Source of the DNA: Glandiceps talaboti
Lineage: Eukaryota; Hemichordata; Enteropneusta; Spengelidae
Direction of reading: 5' to 3'
Assembly (NCBI RefSeq): GCF_964340395.1
Contig: NC_135550.1
Coordinates: 16,411,484 to 16,475,483 of the forward strand
DNA length: 64,000 nucleotides
Under the pieces are notes generated by a model, which was not told the DNA's origin, did not search any database, and saw only the letters and a list, made by a program, of their open reading frames with translations. Positions 21,652-36,039 of the stretch are shown piece after piece (the first letter of the stretch is position 1; the number at the start of each line of letters is the position of its first letter). The position numbers and the translations under genes are program-made.

Positions 21652-24600
21652 TCTGGATAATATTTTACCCGGAAATTGACAAAAACATGTACATTCTTTG
21701 AAATATATTGTTTACAGTTTAGGAGCCACTTTCTGTGACAAGATATGTTGTATCGATGTATGCCGTTATAAAATGTGGTAAAATAGAATGTTACTCCTTT
21801 GTTTTGTTTAAACTAACTGTTTGTATGAGTGTTTGTGGATCCCAAAGGTGAAATGAAGTTTATTCTGTGCATCTGGGTTGTTGTTGTTTTTTTTAGATAA
21901 AGGGTGTCCTCAGCCATGCAAAATGTGTACAAGAAATGTTTTGAAACAAAGTACATTGTAAATTCTATGGAATTTGCTTTTTTGTGCTTTTATCCAAATA
22001 CATAACATTTTTTTTTAAAGCATGAATGTGTAGATATGTGATCTGGTTTAATGAGTGATTGGTGATAAACAATGTAAATTTTACAGCCATTTCTTGTTCC
22101 CTAAACACTAAAGTGTTTTGGCTGCAACAATGGGTCATTGTAACACAGTCCTGAAGCCTTGTTGACCTTAGTGCTACTCTTTGTGATGCAAAGTAGGCAT
22201 TCACATGCAAAATCTGTCCTAAGTCAAAAAAAAAAAAGGGTCAGTGCAGAACACTAGTGGTGGTGTGAAATGTGATCAAATTGAAGTGTCTCCACCACCA
22301 AAAGTAATTTGATATCAGATGTATTTTGCACATGTCTTGGTACTCATAGGTAGTCTTATATATATCAGGCTTTCTCAAAATACCTTCAAAAAGGGGTTTG
22401 CATTAGATATGTACATAAATAAACATTTCATGGGTTGACCCTAGAGGGGGCTGTTCCAAAACTGGTAGATTTTTACCTGCTCCTCTTGGTATGTGAATGA
22501 CCTCTTGAGATTCACATGCATGTAGTAGCAAATATTGAAGGAAAAAAAAGCTGGAATTTTTGATGAAGAATTTTTTTGTATAATAATTTTGGATGTGCAG
22601 TAGAGCAGGTGTTAAAATTTTGACCTCTAGAAGTAATAAAAAATATAATTTTGATTGTAAAAATAAAATACATGTAGCATCTACCTCAGATGTCCTTTTT
22701 GTCACATTGAAAGCTTTTCTTGAAAAGAGTGAGAATAAAAGCCTAATAGTAATACTTATCTGTTTCCATAGTGATGGTGAAATAGTGACACTATGTGAAG
22801 GGGCAGCAGCAGTCAGTACTAAATAATGAAATGTATTGGTGACACTTCATGAAACAGACACCAGATCTCATTTCATAGGTTTTTACCCTATAGTACTTAC
22901 ATTGCCCGGTATTAACGCCTTTTCTTTCTAAGAAAAAAAAGATAGCAACTCTGGTTTCCCATTGTGATGTCATTCATCATCACATGAATATTTCTATACT
23001 TTTAAATTTGCACTTTCACATCAAGTTTCTATAGGAAAGGGTGATCACAGAATCAGCATGAATTTAATTGTCACATTCGTTGCTTTGTCAATGTAATAGT
23101 ATTTCTAATGTATTCTGTATTTTGTAACTTAAAATATACCATACTATCTGTCATTGTATAAAACAGAATTAAAATTAACATAATACTGTGTGATTTAGGT
23201 TTTGTAGGATTTTTCAACAGCAAAAACATCCATTGAAATTTATACTATGCTTATTATAATCACCATAATTTTTTTAGGAGAAGCTAGTGAATAACTGAAA
23301 ACATGAGTGGAATTTTTCTTGTAGTTAAACCATCTGTCAAAGTGTCTGAATTGAAAATGTTCAAAAATTTGCATAGTCTTGTCCGGTTTGCCCCCCAAAA
23401 ATCATGAATTTCCTATTAGGAACACTGTAGAACATTATATATATAAAATTACTACAGTTGAATGATCAGATGATAAAATAAATTTACTTGATATTGAATT
23501 AGAAAAAAATGTACATGTACGTACAATGACGTTCTTGTCATAGAAATTTCAAATTGTGATAGTCACATCAGTGTGGGACTGTACAGAATCAAACTATTGG
23601 GTACTGTGATCACAAATGGATTTTGTAGATATTTTAAAAGTGTGTAAAATATTATAAAAGAAGTTTCTTGAAAAAAAATCATACTGATGTGCAAAAGTAG
23701 CTGAAGAATCAAGCCATTCTGTTGGTCTCATTTGCTGTTGAAAATATTAAAACAAAACACAACTAATATGTATGTGTACAAACTCTTACAAACATGTAGT
23801 CATAGGGGTAGAACTAGTACATGGACCCAAAAAAAACCTGAACTATAACGCAAACCGTCTTAATGGCGTTCAAATTGTATTGAATTTATCATTAAATATC
23901 ATGCAAATATCACATCCATTATGTCGATGTCTTTCAATCTGAAAGGAACAGGAAATTGTTACCAGTTTTATTAATAGATGGCTTTCCACGAATAGCAGAT
24001 CTTTGCTGTCATGCCGTGTCCTATGTTAAGACAACCGCGGTCACAGTTAGCTGAATTAATTTGCGATGGTGTTATTTCTATTTGCAGTTTATGACTTGAA
24101 AAAAAGTCGACATTGTCAGTATTGGTTGTGCCACATGGCTACTGATTGAATCACGATAAAAACAGCTGTTTTCAGATATATTGACATGGCGGTATTTCTA
24201 GTAAGGTAGAACACAAAATACTTACAGTTTGAGGCAAATTATAGAAATAGACAGGAAAGGAAATAAGTACATTTACATAATTTTCCATGTCTTTTGTATG
24301 CAAATCTATTAATATTCTCGAAGATATTTTTTCCTCTGAAAAATACTGGTGTTTCAGCTAGGTAATTGCTGCAGTTTCCATAGTAACAGATTTATGCTGA
24401 ATTCATCCAAGTATGGACTCCTACTCTATCATGTGATATACTCCTCCAGGAATTAATCTTTGTGAAATATTCTATAGAAACGTACTTTACATGAAAACTA
24501 ATTATGTGTTGTCAGTGAGAGGGAATTATGTATTATTTAATCATGTACATGTAGTAAAACAAGGAAATGGTGAACAACACGATGAATCTATGGAAGTACA

Positions 24601-25414
24601 GATATTGAAATAATTAGATAGTAGTGAATATTGAAAAAGATGAATGACTGAGTGTCCAAATGATCTAATATGAGGATAGACATGTTAATATCAATATGAT
24701 GGTTGACAGTTTAGGTGAATTCATGTAGGTTTTTTCTCAGCTGCTATCATATATGTCCCTAGCTACAACCCCAAAACCCTTATGATCTGGAGCATGCATG
24801 TACATGTATATTGTGAAATGGTTTGTCGAACTGAGCATTTTTACCAAATGTATCCTAGTTATTGTATGTTTAAATTCTTAGCGATTAAGATTAGACATTA
24901 AAATTAGAGTGAAGAATTCATGAAACTGTGGAACGAAAAATGAATCAAATTGAAGAAGATTAGTGTGGCAATTCTTTCACGGAAAGCTATGTTATCTCAA
25001 AATTTGTTGTGATTTTATTCAAAATGGCAGCTGAATTATAGTGAGAATTCTACAACTACTGTACATGTATTGAATTATGTAACTTGTAAGATAAACTGTT
25101 TACAAATAGCTAGCTGTCATAAGACTCAATATATAGTTCTGATTTTTGCAACCGACTTTACAGTAACTTTGGTATCATGAAATTCTAAAATAGATTTTGA
25201 GTGATTCTGTTCTTGTAAAAATGAAGTTAGAATTGATTAATAAAGACTTTATTCTGGAAAATGCAGTGTAGTCTACATACATGTATATGTGTAGATCCAT
25301 AGTCATTATATAAGAAATATATGTCAAATTTCTGATGGTGTTACAATAACATCACCTAACTTGCCAGAATGAATGTCCTTGGACTCTGGGTACATACTTA
25401 GTAATGAAAATTTC

Positions 25415-25515
25415 TATTCAGAGAGTCAAAAACATTTCTTGGACTTTGGAATCCCAAATTTTCGCTGACGTCTTGTCAGCATCATCAGGGGTGTACTACA
25501 ATGGACTATTGTCAC
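25415..25515 (+). repeat. Dispersed repeat related to 51325-51500
   Basis: Both stretches have AGAGTCAAAAA, ATTTCTTGGA, a TGTCAGYATCRTCAGGG segment, then TAC(T)ACARTG. The copy at 51325-51500 is longer and partly self-complementary. The class is unknown. Confidence 0.5.
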
Positions 25516-27927
25516 GTGTCTCACCTAACTTGTCCTCGGAATGAAGCTATCATTAAAAAACAACCCTCAATTATACACACAATGACATACACATGATACA
25601 TACATGCACATGTATGTAACTACTGGAAAAATAGCACTATAACATTAAACAGCTGAGATTTATATACATGGACAACATCGACTGATTATCTGTATGGATA
25701 TCATCAATTATTCAATTACATAGTTGTATTTGAAAACATGATATCGTAATCAAGCACTACTTGAGTTTCCTTTCCTTATAATCTATCCATCACTGATCGA
25801 TGACTTCAGTGGACTCATTTGAATTATTTAAATGATGTAGCTGTCTATCTTTTCCTTTAGAAATTTTATCACAAGAACGTCTTGGTAAGGTTACCACTCA
25901 TGCGACCAGGAAGGGGTCAGGAAGGGAGTGGTTCCCTTCCTGATGAGGATGGATTTTGCTGACATTAGAACTCTTAAGATCAGAACTTATCACTGAAATT
26001 GTATGCGACTATAGTTTATTAGCCCCAAGAGATCAAGTCTTGGGTGTGTACATGGGAGGGGAGTATTGGAATGGGTTCAATCTTTGGATATTTTTTTACC
26101 AACCATAGCTCTGACATAAGTATTAATTGAATGAATTATTATGGTGCTTAGCTCATATCATTTTTGTCTGAATGGCAGCCATATTTGTCATAAAAAATCT
26201 TCTCTTTGTTCAGTTGCTCAGGAACTATAATACATACATAAACGTAGAGACCCAGTGCAAGTGTCTACCCCCATATTAATTTATTACATCAAATATGACC
26301 ATTCTGCTTGTTTTATTGGATTTGACCTTGACCTTTAGATTTGGGGTCAGATGTTAAAAATCAAACTCTTTTCTTTTATATCACACACGCTTTTAGTATA
26401 ACAAATTTCATTTAATTTGATACATGTACAAATGTGATATATAAATTAACATCTGTACATCTTGGTGCTAACTTCACTTCAGACAGTGAATGGTGACCAT
26501 ATTGTGGGCAGAATGTATAATGCACAGCAGCACTGTACATGTAGCTCTGGATCTGTAATACATAGGGATGAGAGCCAAGTGTATATACCCATAAGACATT
26601 GCTGGTATCAGTAATTTTGACTTTGCCGTGCTGCTTGCAGACCTTCAAGAGGATAAAATGTTGTCATTTCTTGTATTTCATAAATTCTGTGAATACATGT
26701 ACAAAATATCTTTCAAATTGTGTGCGAAGGACTTCCATAAATCAGAACATACATATAAGAACATATTGTTTTGTTTGTGCTCAAATAACTTGAAACAAAA
26801 TGGCAGCCATATATTTTTTGCAGTAATTCACTAATTTAAAGATAGCTTTATCAGAACTAAGACATTTTGAAACACAATTTGCACATTTATAACCCTATCG
26901 TTTAGATATAATCTTTCTGCTAGTATAGATTGGACCTTGACCTTGACATTCAAATATCAAATACTAACACTTTTCGCTGAGTGAAATATATTCACTCATG
27001 ACTACATCATGTATGTGTAATATGCGAAAATGAACAGTATCGAGTACAAAGTTAATTATCTTATACCTGTAAAATGATCACCAAATTCTAGCTTCAATGG
27101 TTATTAATGCCAAAAGCCAGCTATGTACATTGTACACTATCCCTGTACTGTGTTTCCAACAGAAATTATGAAATATTATGCTGTTTCACTGAATTCTGTG
27201 TGATAAACCTGTAACTATGAAGAAAGTGAAAACAATCTTCTTGTAAAGTTGTACGGTGGGGGCTGGAAGGTGTGTCTTCTATGAAGACTTGTTTGATTAT
27301 GCAGTTGTTTTGTTGCTGTTATTAGCTGTACAAAAAAAAGTGAAACTACACTGCCTTTTCTATAATAAAGGAAAGAAAATACCCATGGGACATTTGACAG
27401 CAGTGAAATTTTCTCATGTCAGTCCGCACGTAAAATATGTAACAATTGATAGTACTTGTTCTTGGTGATTTAAACTAAGGTAGGTATATAACAAAGTGTT
27501 GAATTTGTGATTAGAATGCTTGTATGTTTGTTGGAAAAATAGAAGAATTTTTTTTTAGCAAGTACTCTATATCCGTAGTACAGTACTGTATTCTATATTT
27601 GCGTTGTACTGTGACTGTATTTCTGATAAATTACACATAGTATATACAGTATGGTGGTATACATTCTTGGTTTGCATTAATAGTAGCATGAATTACTAAA
27701 TTACATATATCTAATTTGTTTATTACACTATTTTACAATACATGTATTACATATATTATGCGTAAATGTACATGTAGGTACATGTACAGTGTGAGTCACT
27801 CACTGTCCAGCAAAATTCTTGATATATATGTCTGTCCCTGAATATGCTTATCCCTGTACATGTATATGCTGTCAATGTTGGCAATAATTGAAAATACAGT
27901 ATGTGTACAAAATGTACATCTATTCCA

Positions 27928-27929
<2 letters not shown>

Positions 27930-27972
<43 letters not shown>
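27930..27972. repeat. TG microsatellite
   Basis: About 21 uninterrupted TG units. The antisense Thr-His open frame at 27756-28025 is an artefact. Confidence 0.96.
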
Positions 27973-28215
27973 ACTATGTGTGTCTGGGTTTGTTGTGGAG
28001 CTGACTGACTCAGTACTTCATACACAATTTTATCTATTTTGGTCAGTCTCTTAGTAAAATGGCAACAAAGTCAGTTTCTCAATGTCCACTGATTGGTGTA
28101 AAATGTCACTTGAGGTCACACTGTCATCATACATAAATCTTGATTCTTCATCAAATCATGACGATATCAACTGGTAAATGTACACTGTAAGGTCACAAAC
28201 TTTAAGACAACTGTC

Positions 28216-28348
28216 AAGATGGTGGAGGTGATGGGTGATGATGATCGTGGTGGTGGTGGTGGTAGTGGTGGTGGTGGTGGTGGTGGTGGTTATTATAGTG
28301 GTGATGATTGTGATTGTGCTGATGATGAGGAGAGGAAGGGGAGAGAAT

Positions 28349-28418
<70 letters not shown>

Positions 28419-28419
28419 G
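28216..28419. repeat. GGT and GAT trinucleotide repeats
   Basis: A (GGT)n run at about 28248-28290 is followed by a mixed segment and a pure (GAT)n run at 28350-28419, about 23 units. Open frames in several phases translate to poly-Asp, poly-Met, poly-Ile or poly-Ser, and none is a gene. Confidence 0.96.
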
Positions 28420-29574
28420 AAAAGATGATATGTACATGTATATTTGAATTGTACTAGGAGGGGGCTATAAATTAGCTGTAGTCTGTCATTGCAAAATTTG
28501 CAGTATGTGAAATTAAACGTCATGGCTTAAAAGGAGTGGGTTGATACGATTCCATCAGAAACACAGGAAGTGTACACATGTACTTGATATATTTATTATA
28601 AGTAGCCAATATGGATATTGCAGGAGATACATGATATTAAGGAGCGGGTTTCAGTGACATACAAAATGTCTGTTAGAAATACATTATCATGTACTCATCT
28701 TCAATACTGTGTAATACAGTAGACTTCAACTTGTATCACTTGCTTCTTTTGGTTTGTCTATCTTCAAATTTTATGTTCATTATCATTTCAACTATCCGTG
28801 AATACTGTTTTCACCCAGATTTTCTTTACCATAAATTTGATACGTCATACTATGGTGTTCTGTGGTTTTTCCCATATTTGTATTTTTATACAGTGTTTTT
28901 TTTGTTACTTTTACTACCAGTGGTGTTGTCTGACGGGCTTCAAAATTAAATCCCCCACATTACATGTCATGCCTCATCTCCTAAATCGTTGAAAATACAA
29001 TGAAGATCTAAAAAGGATGAAGTGATGTTATAACTAAAAAATTTGAAATGTTGATATTTACATATTGTATTAAGCCAGCCTACATTGTAGATAATTAACA
29101 TAGATTAGTCTATAAGATGACTCATGATATACACCTAATATCAATCATAGTTCATAACATTTAAAAACAGAAAAATGAACAAATGTGGACACTCATTAGA
29201 TTAGAGTCCCACGCCCCACCCCATTTTACAACTGGCATTTATGAACTTATTTACATAACACTTGGATTTTCACTTTACATGTAGTACTGGTGTATCACAT
29301 CAGCATTATCATGAGCTTGTAAAATCTCGGTTTCAGGATTGGGTAAAATTTGCATAGATTACTATAGTATAGATACCATATTTTGAAAATTTTGGCTAGT
29401 AAACTTTGTAAAACTATAATGTTAAACACCTTGAGAAATTGGGTAGATTTTACCAACTTACTGCTCATAAAAACACTGGAAATGTATTTGCCATTTACAT
29501 ATGTCATCATGGGATATCGTGGAGAGAACACAGTGTCACGATATAAAAGGACACACATGTAGTAAGTTCAAGAT

Positions 29575-30110
29575 AACAATGACAGTGTTTTGGTACATGT
29601 AGGTGGGAGTAGGAGTTAGGTAATTTTTGCCTGGAATACAGTGCAGAAGATAGCCAATGCCAGTGTTTTGGTAGATACAGGAGTGGGGTGAGGGGTGGAG
29701 TGAGGGGTGGAGTGAGGGGTGGGGGGGATTACATGTAGATACATATTGGTCTTGAGTACAGGCCAGAAGATAGCCAATGATAGTGTTTTGGTAGGTAGGC
29801 TTAAGGGGGGACAATATGTTTTGCCTTTAGTAGTGCAAAGGGTAGGTAATGACAGTGTTTTGGTAGATGTAGGTTTTGGTAGGTAGGCCTAAGGGGGGGG
29901 GGGGGGACAATATGTTTTGCCTTGAGTAGTGCAAAGGATAGGTAATGACAGTGTTTTGGTAGATGTAGGGGTAGGTACATTGTACAGTACATTTTGTCCT
30001 GAGTACAGTGCAGAAGATTGGTAGATACAGGGGGAGGAGGGTTGGGGCTTGGGTACATTTTACCTTGAGTACTAGTAGTGCAAAGGATAGGTAATGACAG
30101 TATAAACAAT
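29575..30110. repeat. Degenerate tandem array with CAGTGTTTTGGTAG units
   Basis: The motif GACAGTGTTTTGGTAG or a close variant recurs near 29580, 29660, 29780, 29848 and 29945. It is usually followed by GTAGG and a G-run, then TGCCTTGAGTAGTGCAAAGG. Unit length varies from about 70 to 120 bp. The core resembles the CAGTGTTTTTGG terminus of the elements at 38956 and 59092. Confidence 0.8.
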
Positions 30111-31398
30111 CTACATGTACATGTACATCTGCTATTTCTGTATTATTGAGTCAGTGGCTCAGAGAAATGAATTATATTGCGTATTATCATATTATCATCA
30201 TGTCAATGGAAATAATCGAATGATAATCTTAGATTTGATATCACAAAAGAATATTATAAAATAGTGAGTGTGCCCTCTAATGACACAACATTTTATTGTT
30301 GTGGGTCAAAATGATAAAAACTTGGGTTTTCTTGTGAGTCACCACACTGTGAGAGATACATACATGTACAATGGGGAAACGCCAATTTTTGGTTGGTCAC
30401 AAGATATTGGTATTCAAATGTATGTCAGTGGTGTGTCAGATTGGCTGTAGAAGGTACACTGATAGGGAGACATTTAAATCAAAATTGTTTCATATTTATG
30501 CATATTGTTGTGTAGAAAGTTGTGAGGTGTAGGTCTTCACAGGCCTTTGTACAGGAATGACTTCAACTCCTTGATTTTTTGAAAAGCATACAAGCTACAT
30601 GTAATAAACTTAATTTTTATTTTGTCCTCAAATTTTTCCATGATTTCAGCATAACGATCTTCGGAATATACTGATTTTTCAAAAGAGGCAGCGCATTTTG
30701 TTATGTGAGTGTACATGTATGTATGCTGTCTTGTCTGTTGGTATTAATTAGTAAGGAAATGAAACATACATTTGTACATTTCATGTACAGGGACTAGGAC
30801 ATCAACTTTTTACTCTTGGTTTTAATGGAAACCTCAAATTAGTTAACTGATCTGGGTCTGCTCTCAGAATATGTGCTCTGCTGTGTAAATATTGATAGAA
30901 GTAGTATATACAGATCATTTATTATTAGAAAGAAGGGCATTGACATGAAATATGCAGCAGTGTGAATAAAATCACACAAAGCAAACAAATTAACAAAATA
31001 TTTGTGTAATGTTTGTGTCAACATTGTTTTGGAGTTTATTTGAAATGGCAAGCTGTTTTCATTGTAGTGTATAGACAGCAGTGATGGAATATTTGTATAA
31101 AAGTGTTCAGGTATAGATGTGATTTGTAAGTCTGTGAATATATTAATTAATGATATACTGATTTCTACAATGGTTGTGTTGATTTACAACAACCTGCATC
31201 TTCAACCACTTGTATCAACCCTATCTTAACTTATGCCCTTTCTACATTATTGATGGTGATGATGACAAGAATATTGAGAGTTTGTACCAGTAAAACATAG
31301 ATATTATAGTACATTGGTACGCTAGGAAAAAACTGTCCATGAAAAAGCCCAATTTATTATGATTACATTGACTCAAATGGATGAATATATTATTCCAA

Positions 31399-32360
31399 CA
31401 CATCATGGCTGAAATGTGCAATTCTAGCACATGGATGAAATGTGCAATTCTAGCACATGGATGAAATGTACAATTCCAGCACAGGGATGAAATGTACAAT
31501 TCCAGCACAGGGATGAAATGTACAATTTTATCACATGGATGAAATATACAATTCTAGCACATGGATGAAATGTACAATTCTAGCACAGGGATGAAATGTA
31601 CAATTCCAGCACATGGATGAAATGTACAATTCTAGCACATGGATGAAATGCGCAATTCTAGCACATGGATGAAATGTACAATTCTAGCACATGGATGAAA
31701 TGTACAATTCTATCACATGCATGAAATGTACAATTCTATCACAGGGATGAAATGTACAATTCCAGCACATGGATGAAATGTACAATTCTAGCACATGGAT
31801 GAAATGTACAATTCTATCACATGGATGAAATGTGCAATTCTAGCACATGGATGAAATGTACAATTCTAGCACATGGATGAAATGTACAATTCCAGCACAT
31901 GGATGAAATGTACAATTCCAGCACATGGATGAAATGTACAATTCCAGCACATGGATGAAATGTACAATTCCAGCACATGGATGAAATGTACAATTCCAGC
32001 ACATGGATGAAATGTGTAATTCCAGCACATGGATGAAATGTACAATTCTAGCACATGGATGAAATGTACAATTCTAGCATATGGATGAAATGTACAATTC
32101 CAGCACATGGATGAAATGTACAATTCTATCACATGGATGAAATGTACAATTCTATCACATGGATGAAATGTACAATTCCAGCACATGGATGAAATGTACA
32201 ATTCCAGCACATGGATGAAATATACAATTCCAGCACACTGATGAAATGTACAATTCCAGCACATGGATGAAATGTACAATTCTAGCACATGGATGAAATG
32301 TATAACTCCAGCACGTGAAAGAAATGTACAATTTCAGCACATGGATGAAATGTACAAGGA
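31399..32360. repeat. 26-bp minisatellite, about 37 copies
   Basis: The unit is CATGGATGAAATGTACAATT followed by CTAGCA or CCAGCA, 26 bp. Copies vary at a few positions (CTATCA, CAGGGATG, TGTGCAATT). The array covers about 960 bp. The minus strand is free of stops over long stretches in several frames, so it shows open frames of up to 140 codons with Leu-Glu-Leu-Tyr-Ile repeats. These are repeat artefacts. Confidence 0.96.
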
Positions 32361-34434
32361 TAAAACTGTATAATTCCAGCACATCAGTGAACATGATGTA
32401 CATGTAGGTCACAATGCAACGTGTCATTGTCAATTTCTCTCATCTGACAGTAAGTACCACAGTGTGAAATACCAGCTCTGAATCACATCAATTGCTGACA
32501 TTAAAAATATCAATATCGAATTTCATAATACCATGACATAATGATCGAAACAGGCTTGAGGTTTTTTTGTGTTGTTGATATACAACATTGCAATAAAAAT
32601 ATGAACCAGATGCTCATATAAGCAAGTGTGAAGTGTCGATATCTTTTATACAACCTGAATGTACAACGAAACAGACGTTGAATAGATTATGTTAATGTAC
32701 AATGTTGAGACTGTGTCATGATAGATGGGAATTAAGACAATAGCAGCTGGGGTAAGACCGGTATGGAATGTACATCTACCATGTGAATGAAATATACATG
32801 TGTACATGTATCTAGGATCAAGCTTCTAGTCAATTCAGAGTATGCTACCACTGTGGAATGCAGAGAGAGAGACTGGAATTCCTGCAACAAACCATCCACT
32901 TCACACCAATTTATTTTGAGTCATTATGCTGTTATATATATTTTATATATATATCCATGAGTCTCAAATTAAATGGTACTCTATTACCAGATACATGTTA
33001 AAGAAAATTAAAAGGGGGAGAAAGAGCAGTCTGTGTGTCAAGAAAAGGATGTATGCATGAGTGGATACATACATTTGTATATATACTTTTATTACAGTCT
33101 TGAGTAGGATAGTTAATTTCTGTCCTGAGAAACTGAGCAAAAAGACTTTTTACCAGCCCACTTTCCCTTCCCAGCTCTTAAAAAAATGTGTGGGGAAACT
33201 GACCATTTTAAGAGCTTAGCGCCACCTCTGTAGTACCTGGGTTCAAGAACAGTAGAAATGCAGTCTCAGGTTCATTAGAAAGTGAGTAGGAGATGAGTTA
33301 TAGAAAGAACTTGAACATTATTACATACATGTATGTGCTAGTGACTACATGTATTTGCACTGTTGTGCCCAATGTACATGTAGTGGTATTTGTACTGCAC
33401 AGCAATATTAGTGAATTTATTGCATACATGTATACAAATGAGTACCCAATCTTTCCTTGTGCAGGAAATCGCGTGATCGCACAGTATGAATTTTTTAATG
33501 GAAAGTTGCTTTTTTCTGAGTTATGTGTAATAATAACTGACCCCATACTGCATGAATGCCAGTGTAGGTACTCAACAAGGGTATTTACACTCATGCTTGT
33601 GGTGTTTCCTGCTGCACTTTCCACTCATTGCATGTACAAATGTACCTCACATGAAAATATGCCTGCAGTAAACACTGCAAGCGCTCATGCAAATACTACA
33701 TGAATATGCCATACATTTGTTTTTTGTACTTGTATTCATATGGCATGGGGTTCAGTTATACAATGTAATATTACATTACATCACACAAAATGGTACTTTT
33801 TGTAATGAAATAATGAATATTCATGACTCCTAAGTGTTTATTCCCTTCAATGTAAAACATCTCTCATGAATATTTATTGTTCACGAGGACTATATAATCA
33901 TTTCTGTTGACCCCCCATGAGGCAATGTTGCCCATCGCAAAGATACCCTTTAAAAGGCACGAGATCAACTTGTTGTTTCTCTGAAAAATCGCATATAAAT
34001 GTAGGTGATGTAAAATCATGAAATGACTTTCCAGGACCCATAGTTTATGAAAATGTCTCGACATGTATTTACTGGAGTGGTGAGATAAGAGCATCCATAT
34101 CTTTTTTATTCTGTTTTTGATGTGCTAATATCACCTGTAAGTGGTATATAATATAGGCTCATTTTTTGTCTGCAGAGCTATCAATAGTATCATGTTGAAT
34201 CAGCTTTCAACTGCTTTGAAGGTAATTTTGGTGTCACAGACAGCGTTGACATGGATAGTGTAAAAGGAACTCTGTGATTGGCTAATTTGTTGCTGGATAA
34301 TGACTTATAACTGTTTGGGGGCATACTAACCTGTCTATAGTAAGTAAAGAATTCAAGGGACGAGACACTGAAGATATTCTAGTTGTACATGTATGCCCTT
34401 GATTATTCATGATACTACTAATGCAAGGTGTTGG

Positions 34435-34764
34435 CTAAAGTAGCCATATGAATGAGGATTGAGCATTTATTTTGGATTTCTAATTTATAAAACAATTTTA
34501 TTATGACCTCCTACTTGGAAAATTCAACATGAAACAATATATGTCAAGTCCTTGTTTGTAACTCAATAAATTGCTAAACATTAATAAATGTGTAAAATAT
34601 TTCTTCTTGCAGTAACAAACATTTTACACTTTTTTCTTTTCTTTTTTTGCTTTTTACAATGTACTGAGTTATAAATGTTGATTTTTCAAGGAGAAAGCCA
34701 TGATAGAATTTGTAAAAATCCCAAATACTAATAAATACCCAATCCTCATCCATATGACAGATGT
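34435..34764. mobile_element. TTAA-type MITE family, copy 1 (decayed)
   Basis: The left end CTAAAGTAGCCATATGAATGAGG and the right end CCTCATCCATATGACAG are decayed forms of the termini at 37211-37568. The interior shares ATATGTCAAGTCCTTGTTTG and AACTCAATAAATTGC. The flanking TTAA is no longer intact. Confidence 0.7.
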
Positions 34765-36039
34765 GATGAATGTGTGAATGATGTATTCTATAGTGTTTCA
34801 CACCAGGGCATAGCAGTTGAATTTTGTTTTCAGGTCATCTTGGGGACAGTGACTGGCCATTGACTCTGTACATGTACAAATAAAGCATTTTGAAATTCAA
34901 GATGACTGATGAGAAGATCGAATTGAATGACAATTGTGACATTAAACATAGCTTCAGTACCTGCTTAGAAGTGAATCTTCGTGATATTTTCAAGGTTTAA
35001 GCATGTATTGAGAGCCAATTAAAATATTGTGTATGCCATGTGACTAGAAGCGCTAAAGCTGGGAAATGTACAGTATACATGTACACGTTAGCAATTATTG
35101 TCTTTGTCAGTTAGATGGTACATCATACATGTAGGTAGTACTGATTCGAAGTCCATGATAACTGGTGTGGTTGTCATGTTTTTGGTGACATCAGCAAAGT
35201 CAAGACATTTAAAGATTAGCTTTCTGAAATGTGTCATCTTGAAAATCTGTCTTTCTATGAACTCGTAGAATGATCTCTTAACTTGGAAGAAGGCTTTAGA
35301 TGCCCCCCCCCCCCCCCTGAAATCTGGAAGGTGTCAGGGGGGTTCAGGGTTGAGGATCTGGTAAAATGTGCCTAGATTTTCATACCCTGTACCATACTTT
35401 TATAATTTTGATGGAAAACGCCAGTAATATACTTTAGGAACTCAGTGGTAGATTTTACTTTAATATAGTTTTGGGATTTCTTGTACTTCATTGCATCATT
35501 TTGTATCTGTATCTGCATGTAAGACGGACTCAAGTGTTTTTTTTATTAATGGGGTAAGTAAGTTGATTATTTTCATTATTTATCTAGTATTCATTTCTTG
35601 ATGGCATGGTTTTATATATATAAAATTGCAATAAAATGTACATATTTATACAAATACATTACATACAATGTATACACGAAAATGTCTTGAAACTTCTGAC
35701 TGAAGTCATTTGTAATTAAAGCCAACTACATGTATTGGAGATTGTAGTATATCTGTGTGGCGTTATGTCGGTCAAAGGATTACTTTTAAGGGAAGCTCTT
35801 AATTCAATGAGGGTTCACAAATAAAGTGGTAAGAAGTGAGAAACAAGTAATGTGGTAATGGAACTCTAAAACCACACAAGTGAGAACAAAAGGAATAATA
35901 CAACATATACAAGTGAAGCACCAACTGATCATCTTACAGGCAATCTAAAAAAAGGAATAAAACAATTTTTTCCTTGGATTGAAATTAAAATATGGAGATT
36001 TTTATATGTGAATTGTAAAATTATACACTGAGGGGTGAA

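Noticed and set aside
28156-28523. Open frames encoding poly-Asp, poly-Met, poly-Ile and poly-Ser
   Set aside because: All are phases of the GGT and GAT trinucleotide repeats.
31817-32433. Minus-strand open frames of up to 140 codons with repeated peptide units
   Set aside because: The peptide repeat is fully explained by a 26-bp minisatellite, and several frames are open at once.
33293-33703. 136-codon plus-strand open frame in the PKC intron
   Set aside because: There is no domain, composition is that of the intron, and an overlapping minus-strand frame is nearly as long. No splice or promoter signs support it.
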